A DNA stretch of 64,000 nt. Origin: Paramecium tetraurelia (Eukaryota > Ciliophora > Oligohymenophorea > Peniculida > Parameciidae). The position numbers and the translations under genes are program-made. Below the pieces are notes generated by a model. That model was given only the letters and a program-made list of their open reading frames with translations, did no database searches and was not told the origin of the DNA. Positions 1-11,973 of the stretch are shown in pieces. The stretch covers positions 128,728 to 192,727 of the forward strand of contig NW_001799189.1 in NCBI RefSeq assembly GCF_000165425.1, given 5' to 3'. Every line of letters begins with the position of its first letter. Within the stretch, counting starts at the first letter, position 1.

Positions 1-1122
1 TGCATCTATGGCTATGTATTAGTTTTTAATTTAAACACAATCTGCAGGATTAACACAAATTATAGAGTTGACAGATAAAGAAGGTAATAGAACTGGACAT
101 CTAGTTGGATTATTTAATAGAACATTGCAGTTTCTTGAGAATGGAATTAAACCTGTTTGGGTATTTGATGGAAAACCACCTTTATTAAAAAGTGGTGAAT
201 TGGCAAGAAGAAAAAAATTAAAAGAGGAGGCTAAAGTTAAAACTGAATTGGCTCTCGAATAGGGTGACATGCAATAGGCTTTACTTCAAAATCAAAGAAC
301 AACAACTATATCTAGTATTATGAAAGAAGATGCAATCAAAATGCTATAATTAATGGGATGTCCTGTTATTATAGCCCCATGTGAAGCAGAAGCTTAATGT
401 GCGGAATTATGTAGAGCAGGAAAAATATACGCTACAGCAACTGAGGATATGGATGCTTTGACATTCAGAACTCCAGTTTTATTGAGAGGGTTTAATACAA
501 AAAAGGAACCTATTTATGAAATCATTTATGATGATATGATCAAAGAATTAGAATTAACATATGAATAATTTGTAGATCTATGCATTTTAGTAAAACTTAA
601 TTTTATTCATTTTTAGTGTGGATGCGATTATACTGAAAAAATCGAAGGTATTGGACCTGGAACAGCATATAAACTCATTAAAGAATATAAAAGCATTGAG
701 GGAATTTTAGAGCACGTTCAGAAAGTAAATGCAGAAAGAGAAAAAAATAATTAAAATCCTAAATACACAGTGCCTTCAAAATTTTTGTATTAAGACAGTC
801 GAGAGTTGTTCATTACTCCATTAGTATAAAAGGGAGATGAACTTTAAGTAAAATTACAATATAACTCAAGTTAACTTGGAACAAGCCTGATGTAGATAAT
901 CTTAAGAAGTTTCTTATTGAAGAAAAAGGATTTGCAGAGTCTAGAATAGATAATGGATTAAAAAGAATAGCTAAAAAAGATCCCGCAGGTTTTTAAAGTA
1001 GACTGGAAAATTTCTTTGGTAAAACAACAAAAATAATTCATCCAAATAATAGCAAAGCAAAAGCTAAATCGAATAAAAAGACTGAGCAGCCTTAAAAATC
1101 TGGTGGAAAGAAAAAAATTTGA
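1..1122 (+). CDS. FEN1: Flap endonuclease 1 (5' end outside window)
   Basis: Structure-specific nuclease that removes 5' flaps during Okazaki-fragment maturation and long-patch base excision repair in the nucleus. The frame enters at base 2 (ASMAMYQFL) and runs through many TAA/TAG codons. Visible motifs: FDGKPP, the acidic centres EAEAQCA and [11 protein letters not shown], the helix-hairpin-helix stretch [15 protein letters not shown], and a C-terminal PCNA-binding PIP box QSRLENFF followed by a Lys-rich tail. Two micro-introns: 27 nt just before CGCDY, and 23 nt after KGDELQ. The conventional family residue before GCDY is Leu; here it is Cys. The stop TGA is at 1120-1122. Roughly the first 30-35 residues lie upstream of the window. 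Replication partners in the window are DNA polymerase delta and, functionally, the DP factor. The identification is firm. Confidence 0.95.
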
Positions 1123-1387
1123 TATATTTTAATATCTTTATTATAGTTATATTTATAATATTAGAAGAATCTATTTAAAATTATAATCATTTAAATTTAA
1201 GTAAAATTAATTGTCTGAAAGGATGCATGAAATTTGCTATTAAAAATAGAATTATGAAAATCTAAAATCGATAATTTAGTTTTAATAAAGTACCAACGTA
1301 TCATTTGGAACTTTGGAGTTTTTTTGATTACCATTCTTAAACTCTAACATCAAAATAATTTTTTTAAGTTTAAATTTAATCATAAAA

Positions 1388-3440
1388 ATGATTGAAGCTA
1401 AATAGCAAATACAAAAGTCTGTTTATAAATATTCTTACCTTCTAAATGATATCTTAGGGGAGGGCTATTCTTCTAAGGTGTATAAGGGGATTCATAATGA
1501 TACAGGATAGGTTGTAGCGATAAAAGTTATAAACCTTTAAACTTTAGTTACTCCAATCTCATAGAGTTTGCTAAAAAATGAGATAAGCATAATCAAGTAA
1601 TTAAACCATGAGAATCTAATGAAAGTGTATGAGGCCTTTCAGACAAGAAACAACACCTATATCATATGCGAATTCTGTTGTGATGGGGATTTAGCCAATA
1701 TTTTAAGATCAACTAACTTAACAATAAAAGAGATTATTGATATATTTACTCAAATATCGAGAGGAGTGAAGGCCCTTCATGATCAAAGTAACTGCATTCC
1801 TATATAATTTAGAAATAATACATAGAGATATAAAGCCTGCAAACATTTTAAGATTGAATGGCATATATAAATTGTCAGATTTTGGATTTGCGATTGTAGA
1901 AAATGATTTCGAGAGCATAATTAAGAAGTTTCATGTAGGAACTCCAGTATATATGGCACCAGAAACTGTTCAGTTAAATCAGTATTCTGAAAAATCTGAC
2001 ATATGGTCGTTAGGAGTAGTTCTTTACTTGATGATATTTAAAGAATTGCCATTTAATTAAAAAAAAGAAGAAGATATAAGGAATAGACAGTAGGAGGTGT
2101 ATGCAAAAATTAGAAATGAAAGAAACCTGCCTAAAAATATCTAATATATTCTGATTGGAATGTTGGAGATAGATCCTCAAAAAAGACTTTCCATAGAATA
2201 GATACTAACTCAATTATAAAGTTAAAAGAAATTGCAATGCACCTCACATCAGAATATAGTATGTAAGATTTTGAGGAGATCGAGTGCTCATGAGGATTAT
2301 CACAGCCCTAATTAATTCTCAAAACCTCTGAAAACATTACCAAATGAAGAGATTGAATAATAGATAGAACCTAACTCATGTAGACATTATCAAATATAGC
2401 ATAAAATAAATTTGTATGATCAAGAATTTAAAGAGTTGGCTAAAGGATTTTGTTCATAATAATAAACAGACAATAAAATAAAAGAAAATACAAAATCTTC
2501 AAAACGAAAAGTTTAAATTCAAATTCCAATTGTCTAATCAAATTACATACAAAAATTAGAAAAGCCTAAGATTTCTGAAAATAGTGATTTATAATAAAAC
2601 GCAAAATCTAGTAGTACAAATGAAACAGTCAAAAACTCTTACTCTTCCAATCGTTAAGTTTAGAATGAATATACCATTGCTAATACTCTATTTGGCAATA
2701 TTGAAAATGCATTAATTGATACTAAAGATAACAAACTATCGCCGATTTGTTATACTTCTAAGAAAAAAAAATTGATAGATTCTCCTAAAAGATAACTTAA
2801 GACTGTTTCATCTTACTAAAATTTATTAGATTAAAATACCTATAGCAATACTAATAGGCCTTTTAATTAGAATAATACCATCTCATAATAGAAAGTAAGA
2901 ACTTCGACTTCAGTGAGTAAGTTCCAAGATTCTGAAAAGAAGATGAAGATTAAAGACAAACCAACATTAAATCAAAATAGCGAATCTTTATCGGCTACAA
3001 TATTACCCACTTACAAGTTTTTGGTGTTCTTAAATTAGGTTCTCAAAAATTTTGATTAGATTAATACTGAGGAGAAATAAAAGTGTTTTTTTTTATTGAG
3101 GAAATTGTTGGCTTTGAAGGCCAATGCCATTAAAAAGTTTTGTCCTCTCAATTTTCAAGAGACTCTCTTTCAATGGATTGAAAGCTTCGAACAATATTAT
3201 CTAAAGGTGGTTCCTGTTTTTTATACCAATCAGGATAGAAAATTTAATCAATACTTCAATAATGATTTAGAATAGTTCACAAAGGGATTTTCGAAATAAC
3301 TCTATTAGAACTTAGAACAAGTGAATAAACAATTGAATTCAAAGGATCTATTGATAATTCAAGATGTGATCAATGATAATCTTAAATAATTTAATGATCC
3401 CATCTTGTTTGCAAGGAGATGGGAAAATGGTTAATTGTGA
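1388..3440 (+). CDS. Ser/Thr protein kinase, ULK/ATG1-like, with long Gln/Asn-rich tail
   Basis: About 675 aa with one 25-nt intron just before the catalytic loop; removing it gives an exact open frame. The N-terminal kinase domain is complete: glycine loop GEGYSSKVYKG, VAIKVI lysine, HRDIKPANIL catalytic loop, SDFGFA magnesium loop and GTPVYMAPE activation segment, then DIWSLGVVLY. The domain is followed by about 400 residues rich in Gln, Asn, Ser and Lys, ending in a more ordered, Leu-rich helical stretch. The order of an N-terminal kinase, a disordered middle and a helical C-terminal region resembles autophagy-initiating ATG1/ULK kinases, but the tail is too divergent to be sure; other CAMK/ULK-related ciliate kinases are possible. 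The start ATG is the first in frame after the FEN1 stop, 265 bp downstream. Confidence 0.85.
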
Positions 3441-3515
3441 AAGTTATATCTATTTCTATATGAATAATTATTAATTTTTTGTTTTAATAAATAAATTAGT
3501 TTAAATTTATATTGA

Positions 3516-3885
3516 ATGACTGACAACCAATTTGATAATTAAAATGAATTCGACGAAATGGTTAACTTCAACTTTGTGATTCGTAAGAATGATAATTAAT
3601 AATAGATATTCATTTGAAAAAGAGAAGTGCTAGAAAAACCTAAACAATTATTGTTGGCATCCCAGATGAATTCGATTTAAATAAAATTATTAGATTTTGG
3701 AAAAAAGTAAATGAAATAACTAGTTATAGTAATTTAATTGTACAGGTGGTATTATTTCAAAGGATGAAGATTATGGAGATTAAGTAACAATTAGATTGAC
3801 CGGAGATAATAGATAACAAATTGCCAAGTTTTTAGTGGAAGAAGGAATAGCGTTATAAGATAACATTAAAGTTCATGGTATTTGA
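3516..3885 (+). CDS. SUI1: Translation initiation factor eIF1 (SUI1 family)
   Basis: 107 aa after removal of two 23-nt GT...AG introns (one early, after FVI; one after FWKK); length and order match eIF1. Conserved features are TIIVGIP near residue 35, the KK-FNCTGG-I turn characteristic of SUI1, then the QVTIRLTGDN strand-loop and a C-terminal IKVHGI ending in TGA. eIF1 binds the 40S subunit near the P site and enforces AUG selection during scanning. The N-terminal region (DNQFDNQNEFDE) is acidic and unstructured as usual. The gene lies 75 bp after the kinase stop. The identification is confident. Confidence 0.93.
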
Positions 3886-4173
3886 TCTATCAAATAAGAT
3901 GTTTTAAATCTATTTATTTATTTATTGCTAATCCTATCAATAATCATCATAAGGATATCTAAGAGAATTTTTATAAACAGATTAACAACTAGGCATTCTC
4001 TTTACTATTTCTATCCAGAATAGTTGAAACTTGCAGTTAAAATATGAGATATCTATAATTGAAGATGAACCAGATTAATTATTTAAATACGAGTAAGAAT
4101 TGATCATAAATTTAGAAGGGATTGCATTAGAATTTGCGAACATACATTATTTCATTTATTATTTTATATCATT
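3886..4173 (+). other. Short intergenic stretch with an interrupted open frame
   Basis: Between eIF1 and the LRR gene. One + frame starts with ATG at 3899 and would stay open to 4177 except for a single TGA at 4025. The second half reads like protein (for example IIEDEPDQLFKYEQEL). No GT...AG micro-intron covers the TGA. It may be a gene remnant, an upstream exon I cannot join, or chance openness in AT-rich DNA. Confidence 0.3.
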
Positions 4174-5168
4174 ATGAATTTATATAATGTCGACGATGAA
4201 AAGTTAACTAACCTTAATATAACATCTCATGTAATAATGAATATTGAGTATTTCTGGACTGATGAAAGAGTCAGAAGACTTTGCTAAGCCATCTAAAACT
4301 TGGATGATATTTAAATCAATTTAGACTTGTTTTAGTAAAATATATAATAATGTCAAGGCCAAGATCTTGCACTTTAATTACTGATTAATGTTTCTAATAT
4401 TTCGGCAATTTAGCACCTACAAACTTATTGGAACTCTCCTTAAGTAATTGGGGAAATCAAAATTATAACATCTCTGACGTTGCTTTCATTCATTTGGGAA
4501 AGGCCTTTACAAATCTAAAGATCCTCAGGTTAAATCTTCAATAGTGGGGACACAAGGGTTGCAAGATATCAAACATTGGGGTAGTCTAATTATTTAAGAG
4601 CCTTCCACAATAAATTTAGGAATTGGAGCTAAATCTTAACAAGTATGATTGACAAGATTTCAAGATTAGGATATAGAAATCAAAACATTACAGGACATTC
4701 ATTTGTGGCTATGGGTGATTTCATAGAAAAGTTGGAGAATTTAAAAAATTTAACTTTGAATTTGGCAGAGTACTTCTAATTTTTAATTATAATATTAGTT
4801 GGGGAAATGATTATAATAAATCATTAGAATTATTTTATAATGAAGATCTCTAGTACTTGATTGAAAAGATATTCACTTTGGAATTAGAAAAACTTCACTT
4901 GGACTTAACCGGTCTTGGAATGAATGGTAGTAAAATTACTGAGGAAAGTGCATTCTTCCTCCTACAACATTTATAATTAGCAGAGATATATGACTTAAAT
5001 ATAGTATTACAAGGTTGGATATGCGATGTGGGTGTGAAAAATTAGATTTTGAAGATGGCAAAGGAGAAATAATAGTTGAAAAAATAAATGTACTAATTAC
5101 TAGCATTCAAATCTTTGGAGGTTTCAACTTAGGATAGAATGCTTGAGGATATATTTGCAAAATTATGA
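4174..5168 (+). CDS. Leucine-rich-repeat-like protein
   Basis: 306 aa after removing three micro-introns (23, 22 and 29 nt), which together restore one exact frame. The protein is built of irregular repeats in which a Leu-rich strand of the LxLxL type (LLELSLSNWG, LKILRLNLQQWG, LKNLTLNLADWG, LEKLHLDLTG) precedes a helix with an I-S/T-x-x-x-F pattern (ITDQCFQYFG, ISDVAFIHLG). This arrangement resembles ribonuclease-inhibitor-type LRRs, which are expanded in ciliates and usually mediate protein binding. No signal peptide or membrane segment is seen. A charged helical tail (AKEKQQLKKQM) closes the protein. The start ATG at 4174 overlaps a TGA of the preceding open frame, so a longer 5' exon cannot be excluded. 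The partner is unknown. Confidence 0.75.
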
Positions 5169-5455
5169 ATTGATTATTAATTAGATATAGCCTTGATTTA
5201 TGATTAATTTAATTTAACAAATTATCAATAAAAGATAATGAATAATAGTTATATATATTTAGATTAATTTTATTTCTATTAATTTTTATATCAAAATAAA
5301 TTAATATAATCAGAAGTGTATTTTCAATGACACTTTAATGTAATAATATGAGTAGATATATTAAATTAACATACTATTTATTAGTATATAAAAATAAGAA
5401 AAATATGAATAAATTCATATATATATAGTCAATGTAATATTTGAAAATTTGGAGT

Positions 5456-6159
5456 TCATTATTGTTAAGCATATAATTTATCAATTTCATCCCATTATTC
5501 CTTAAGATCACGTTGAACCTTGATTCTTTTATAATAAATTTCGCAATCTCGATTACTACATAAGATATCTCCTAATAAAGATCCTTGGCAACTCTAACAG
5601 GTTGTCCAATATTTGTGATAATTGATTTACAGTTCTTAAAGTTTCTAGAAATTAATAATAAAATTACAATTGAAGATTTAGTCATCATTTCTAATGTCTT
5701 ATCCAAACAAAAATTGCATAAAGCTTCATTATCTTTGATAACTTTCTTGCAGTTCAAACAGGCTGTTTTTTTCTATACAAATTTTCCCAAGGCAGAATTG
5801 ATATTTACTTTTGGTATATATCTTGACATGGTGTGATCACCTACAAAGATGCTCTCTGGATTTGGTATAACAAATTCAAATAATCTCATGATAGGTTTTT
5901 TGATTTGATTATTGACATAGTAATCAAAATCAATAGGGAAATCTTTTTCCAAGACTTCTACTGGATCTTCTGCATTTTCATAAGTTTTAGTTCCTTTAGC
6001 TCCTTAAATGATGATGTAAGCAATTCTATCACCGGCAGATGGAGCATTGGATGCATCTCTATTCTGCATTTTTTCAGCAACAACAACATGTGCTTATTTT
6101 TGTTTATAATTTTTAGTTAATTTATTTCCATCATCTTCATTTTGATTTTTCTTTTTTTC

Positions 6160-6194
<35 letters not shown>

Positions 6195-8729
6195 CCTTAT
6201 CCTCCTTTTTGCTATTAAGGGATTTAGTGATAACCAATTCAGAGATGTCAACTTTATTTAAATACAAATTTCTGATCTATTCTTTTGTGTATTGAACAGC
6301 TGATTTTTCATCTTGTTTAATGAGAAGGAAGTTCAGGATCTCTGTAACCATTTTTCGAATAAGAAAACAATTATCTCTCCTAACACTCTCTATACCTTTA
6401 GTATCAATTTTATCTGGTTTATCAGGCTTGGTCCATAATTATCCAGCATATCTCTTTCTATTCATCAATAAATATGGGTAATAGACCTTTTCAAATTCAA
6501 GTTTGATAGGTTAAATGAACTTTTTTGAGATCAAAGCTGCTGCCTCTCTTCCCAAAGCCATAGCTTTTTCAACTGAATAATCACCAAATTTGACCATAAC
6601 TGAATCAGTATCTCCATAAATAACTTCTGCATCGAATTCAGCTCCATTTTTCTTACTATAATGTTCAAGAACTGTATCTCTTGTAAATTGAATCATTTGT
6701 CTACCAAAACTGGTAATTGATGCTGATATTTCCAAACAGGGCAGTTGACCAACTTAAGCTCCAGTGAATCCATAAACTGAATTAGCTGATATTTTCAAGG
6801 CAAGTTGTCTACCATCTAATACTGCCTTCTTAAAAGGATCAGTCTCTTATGCTAATTGATTCTTTGCTTTCTTTCTCGCATTAATAAGATCCTCAAGAAT
6901 CAATGGAAGCATTCCTTTTCTAACATTTGGCTTAACAAATATAGCATTAGTTTCTGGAGATACTGTAACTTGCTCATCAGCTAAGCCTACCTTAAAAGGA
7001 GACGTATTTAACAAGGTACTGTAACACATGTTATGAGCCATCATGATACTTGGATACAAAGAGGCAAAGTCAAGAGTGGCAATTGGAACCTTGTAAAAGT
7101 TCTTCACTGGATCCAATACGAATGCTCCTTAATACTCCTAGTCTGTAGATTTGAAATGTTCAGTTGGGATTATGAAATCATAATGTTTGGCTTTTCTCAA
7201 TAACTAAGATGCCACCTTTATCTGTTAACCTCTCATAAATAGATAATTGACTGGTACACCTGTGACTCTTGCCATTTCCGCATAGTTATAAAGACAACAT
7301 AATTTATCCATCAATAATATTGGCAATTCAGCGTCTTTTAGACAATATACTGCTATTCTTTTTCTTGTCTCTGGGTTTTCTAAAGGATTATAAAATGAAA
7401 TTAATTACTATTTTGAAGAGTATAAATAATTGAATAATGCACATCTTCTTTTTATTGTTTTAAGAATTAAAAACTAACATTATTCAATGAAAATGAAGAC
7501 AGTTTGTGTTCTTTCATCATGTGAATCATCATATCCAATTGGATTCTCCCTTCAATGTTAATGTCTTTGGTTTCTCTCATTCCCATAGCCTTACTCAAGA
7601 ATTTGCCATTCTTAATTGTTGATTAGTCTGTTGGAATTCTACCAAATTTACCGTAATTCTTCAACTTCAAATTTTGGGCCCTATTCAATATGTAAGGTAT
7701 ATCAAAATTCTAAATATTATAACCAATTATAATATCAGGGTCTAACCCTTAAAAGAACACTTAAAATTCATTTAGTAAATCTTCTTCTTTCTAAAAGGAC
7801 TTAACCCAGGCTCCTGGAATCTTCTCGCAATCACCCAGTGTAAATACAACTCTGATTAATTCCTCATTTCGATTATGCACTTTGACAATACAGGCAATCT
7901 AGATTATGGGATCATGTTCCTCATTTGGAAATCCCTTCTCAGCTGCACACTCAATATCAAATGATAAAATTCGCAAGGGAGCAATCTCTGATTTTTCATC
8001 CAAAGGAATGGCTTTTACAAATTAGCAATCTATATTCACTTCTATCTAGCAAGATGATATTTTGTTTTTATTCTCTCTTATTATGTAATCCTTCAACTCT
8101 ATCCAACCCATACCTACGATATCATATTCAATCATAAATCTTAATGCATATGGTATGTTTGATTCAAATGTCAATTGTGGTAACTCCATATCACACACCA
8201 TTCTATTATCACTTTTTAAGAAGTTTCTTATTTATGCAACAAAAGTTGGTTGGACCACGTATATTTTTAAATAATTTTATTTTTTATTATCTCCTTTGTA
8301 GTATCTTATTGACTCTTTCTGACACACTTCTATCTTTACTATTGGTTCTTTGCCACCAAAATTTTTTTGCTTTGCTAATAAAACATTCAATTCTTTTTAA
8401 AATTATTGGATGTGTTAAGGCTCTAACAACAATTCGACTGGTGCTTGCATATAAAAAAAAGATAAAAAATTAAAAACATGACATAGGATGGAATTACCTT
8501 CAGCTGTAACACCGAACATTCTTATAATGCTCTATCCTCCTAAAGTATAATAATCACATTCTAGTTGCATAAACTGAATGGGTTATTAAGAATTGACTTT
8601 TGGCTCGGGTCGAGAAAACAATTACCAGCCACTTTCTTTAAATCTTGCTTCCATTTTTTATTGCTCCTCATAAATCCTTTAGATATTTTATTGATCCAAA
8701 AAGGCTCCTGCATCTTCATCCTGTTCCAT
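5456..8729 (-). CDS. POLD1: DNA polymerase delta catalytic subunit
   Basis: Replicative B-family polymerase with 3'-5' proofreading, working with PCNA on the lagging strand. Two introns (29 nt at 7380-7408 and 23 nt near the C-terminus) give exactly 1,073 aa, close to the usual 1,100. From the N-terminus: Exo [11 protein letters not shown], Exo II IIGYNIQNFDIPY, Exo III region near AVYCLKDA, polymerase motif [15 protein letters not shown], motif [13 protein letters not shown], motif [10 protein letters not shown]. The C-terminus has the two cysteine modules (CLNCKKV...CNFC and [14 protein letters not shown]...C), the second binding a 4Fe-4S cluster in known Pol delta. An unusual feature is an insertion with about 11 Asn residues followed by a Lys/Gln-rich stretch in the thumb region. 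The start is the first Met (EQDEDAG). The identification is certain. Confidence 0.96.
6161..6195 (-). repeat. Trinucleotide repeat encoding poly-Asn inside POLD1
   Basis: A run of about 11 ATT units on the + strand is read as AAT (Asn) in the POLD1 frame, between KKEDKD and [10 protein letters not shown]. It sits before the AHVVVAEKM segment that is continuous in other Pol delta proteins, so it is a lineage-specific insertion in the thumb region. Such runs are length-variable by slippage. Confidence 0.85.
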
Positions 8730-9031
8730 TCGAACTAAGAAAATAGCACTTTTTAAAATAATTTTTATATTTAAGATAACCGCGAAATTTCGTCCACCAA
8801 TATATATTAGTTAAGAATTTGGGTACATTTTTAACATCAATTTTTTTAGGAAACAAAAACACTATATTACCCTTAAAAATAAGTTAAATTAAAAAAAAGG
8901 AAATATGGCTAGATATTTATAGATATCGCCATTATTATGCACCTTAATACTTACTAATTACTTAGTTAAAGATACTGGAAATATAAAATTTAAACATTTA
9001 TATATTAAAATGAGTGATCACATCTTTATAT
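8730..9031. other. Intergenic, between two minus-strand genes
   Basis: Very AT-rich DNA upstream of POLD1 and downstream of the ZC3HC1-like gene. No convincing gene, RNA or repeat seen; it should contain the POLD1 promoter. A short GC-containing patch (cgcgaaatttcg, around 8782-8793) stands out against the background. Confidence 0.5.
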
Positions 9032-11155
9032 TCAATCTTTATCAAGATTCTCATTGTCTTACGCCTCAATGACATTTGGATTATCTTGCTCTTCTTATTC
9101 TTATTCAATTTCTTAATTTTCCTATTACCTAGACTTAATTTGATCCTCTAAATTAATAATAGTCATAATTTTATTATCCTCCTAATTTCTAAGATTGCTA
9201 TCATCATTTTAAAATGAAGTTTTCATTATATTTTTTGGACTCTCTAAATTCTTCTCTTAATCTACTTCAACTTCTTATTAAATATTCTCTTCCTGATTTT
9301 ATTACTTAGATTCCAATTCTCTTTCTATTGTATCAACCTTCTATTATTCGCTTATTATTTAGTTTTGATTTTTCTCATCAGAAATTACAATATTTTAAAT
9401 TTCCACTTCTTTAATCTCTTAATCTTGAATTTATTCATTATCTTTATTAACTTCCTATACTTCAACATTAGGATTAGGTTCTTTCTTTTCTTATTCAATT
9501 TCTATTTCTTGACTTTAAATTTGAGCCTATTGATTTTATTCAATAACAATTGATTTCTCATTATGCTCAACTTAATCTTAAACCAATTATTGATTTTGTT
9601 CTTTTTCCTCTGCATCTTGTTAATTCTCATCTTAAATTGTCTATTAATTATTATGTTTCTAGGAATCATTATTTTAATTATGTTATTATTCTACATTGTT
9701 AATATTTATAAGATTATTTTCTCCCTTCTCTTGCTTTTCAATTATTTCTTCTGATTATTATACTTATACTTTCTCAATTTCCTTATCTTATGGAACAACT
9801 TGATTAATTTGTTCTCCTCTTTCACTTGAATATTAATCACCTCTTTATTCAACCAATAACTAAGTAGGCAATTAAGGAGAACTCTATTTTGATTTATTAC
9901 TTTAAGCAATAATTTACTATTCTATTTGTTCTTCTTAATTTTAAACAATCATTTACTACTATTATATTTGTTCTTCTTGAATATGGTTAGTAATTAACTT
10001 TTCTCTCTTCTAAATTTCCTAAATCTCCTAAACTTGATTTTAATTTTCTGAGTTTTCCTTTTGTTCTCTATTAGTTTCCTATTTCTAATTGTCCTCTTAT
10101 TCAATTCTTTGATCTGCTCCATTTACAACTTAATTGTGTTATTATTAATTGTTTGTATTTTCTTTATTCTCTTAAACATGATTATGTTGGGCTTATTGAT
10201 CGTGCACTGCCATATCTACTTCCTATTCTTATTCTTCTTCCTCATCTGAATCTTATTTATTGATCATGCTCATTCTTTCTTTATTTCTTTCTTCAATTTG
10301 CTCTTTCTGCACTTTTACTTTCTTCTATATGTCCAATTCAAATTCCTCCATTTCGCGCTCTGATTCTTTTACATCAAATCTTTTTCGTTTTGTCAGTTGA
10401 TCTTAACATGCTAATATTTATGCCTTAGCCTTTTACAGTTCTGTATTGGTTAATAGATTTACAGATATGATATTCTCGCATTATGAAACAAGTGTTTTTC
10501 TCAATACATCTTGTTCAACATTATTATTTTCTCTTTCTTTTGCATCTTAAGTGTTCTGAGTGCTTTGGTCTCTTAATTATTATAAAACAATCAGATAACC
10601 GTATTTGATATTTCTCCCTTCATTTGCCCATTTACAAAAATATCTATGTTCTTGAAATACATCAAATTCTTCTTCTACTATTTGACATTTCCTCCCACAA
10701 AATTTGCACAATAAAATTTGGTCCTACTTTATCCAACCAAATATTGCCAAGACTTATTTTGGATTTTATACCAAAAAGTTAAGATTTTGAGGCACCTTAT
10801 CCAAATAAGTCTTTTTCAATTCGATCGGGTCTTTCCAAGATGCAAGACATTCATCATAATATGCCATTCCATACGAATGCAAAAATTCTTATGTGATTTT
10901 AAACTTGATTGCCATAGCTTGACAGTATTGGTCATGTTAATTGATAGCCCTCTCTAAAATGACATCACTAGGTAGTATCTAGTCATCAATCATTATTTTC
11001 TTTTAACAATAAAAGCATTAGAGAGAGTCTTCATGACAAATATATCCTATAGAAGCCATTTTCGAAGGTTTAAGCTTAGAGTCTCTATATGGCCAATTCA
11101 GGAAATTGTAGGAAAATAATCTCTCACAATAATCATCAAAATATTATTGGTACAT
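9032..11155 (-). CDS. C3HC/BIR-like double zinc-finger protein (ZC3HC1/NIPA-Pml39-like)
   Basis: 707 aa in one uninterrupted frame. Two modified BIR modules occupy the N-terminal third. The first has FLNWPYRDSKLKPSKMASIG, then C-x2-C (LQCFYC) and H-x3-C (QHDQYC). The second has LLCKFCGRKC with the diagnostic FDVFQEHRYFCKW. This pair, with Cys-x-x-Cys-Gly-Arg and H-R-x-x-C-x-W, is the signature of ZC3HC1 (NIPA)/Pml39, a nuclear-basket protein that anchors TPR at nuclear pores. The remaining 450 residues are rich in Gln, Glu, Asn and Lys and likely disordered or coiled coil, unlike the family's usual 500-aa length. The start is chosen at 11155 because the first module begins only 20 residues later. 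An F-box-adaptor role was proposed for human NIPA; the pore role is better supported. Confidence 0.8.
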
Positions 11156-11581
11156 TTATAATAAAAATATTAGAATAAAATTAAGCTTTTCTTATATACA
11201 ATTATCATTTTAATTAATTCCCTATCAATTTACTAGAGCTTTAAATGGAGAGTATGTAATTCACCTATCTAAGGCAATAGGTGAAGAATAAAATAATTAA
11301 ATTATTAACTGCTTAACCCAATTTATCTGAATTATTTTATTAAACAATTCTATGGGTATAACTTCTTTTTATTATCCTAAATATATTGATTTATTTTTCC
11401 CAACGATAAATAATTATTAGGAGTACTGTCAATTACATGTGATTAATCAGTGTCTCATTTGATTTCCCTTTATTATTTAAATCTCTTTAATTAATTATGT
11501 TATAGCTTTACGATTGATATTAATAGTAAACCTAAATGATAGTGGATTAAATTGAATTTAATTAATATTAATATAAATATA
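11156..11581. other. Divergent intergenic region
   Basis: AT-rich DNA separating the divergently transcribed ZC3HC1-like (-) and CHCH (+) genes; both promoters should lie here. No ORF with coding character and no recognisable RNA gene. An imperfect inverted repeat is formed by cacctatctaaggcaatagg and tgaa near 11260-11285 (cctat...ataggtg). Confidence 0.45.
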
Positions 11582-11901
11582 ATGGAAGTCAAATATCGCC
11601 CACCACTTAATGATGTGTATGATAAATAAGCTTAGATTTTAGTAATGAATGCAATTGGTTAGAAAAAAACTTTGTATCATGTTTGAAGGAGAAGAGTGTG
11701 AAAGATGATCTACCAAAGAGAGTATGCAAAGTTGAGAATGTAAGGATAAATGAAATTAAAATATAGATTCTCTGGTTTTTTTTGGAATGCCCTGAGAGAT
11801 CTGGACCTTACGAAGATGCAAATTAATTAAGGAATATTTATATAAAACAAAAATTAGCAGATTTGAATCCAACTGTGCCTGAGCCAAGAAAAAGAAAATG
11901 A
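11582..11901 (+). CDS. Small CHCH (twin CxnC) mitochondrial-type protein
   Basis: 88 aa after two introns of 26 and 27 nt; removing both is required for the frame and gives an exact fit. The core has two paired-cysteine helices: C-x9-C in ECNWLEKNFVSCL, and a second pair in VCKVENILWFFLEC with spacing 11, followed by a charged RSGPYEDANQLRN segment and a basic tail ending EPRKRK. Twin CxnC proteins fold as coiled-coil-helix-coiled-coil-helix domains in the mitochondrial intermembrane space, imported by Mia40, and include cytochrome-oxidase assembly factors and complex I/III accessory subunits. Which subfamily is not clear. The gene converges on the CDPK gene, 72 bp away. It is invisible to standard-code ORF calling. 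Confidence 0.75.
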
Positions 11902-11973
11902 GATTGCATTTCACAACAATAATAATAATAATAATAATATAATAAAAATAATTATGAAGCAATCTCTATGAAA

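Noticed and set aside
9365-10249. Several + strand ORFs of 60-63 aa made of Leu/Ile/Phe, resembling membrane peptides
   Set aside because: They are antisense to the Gln/Glu/Lys/Asn-rich tail of the ZC3HC1-like gene; the reverse complement of Gln/Glu/Asn codons gives Leu/Phe/Ile.
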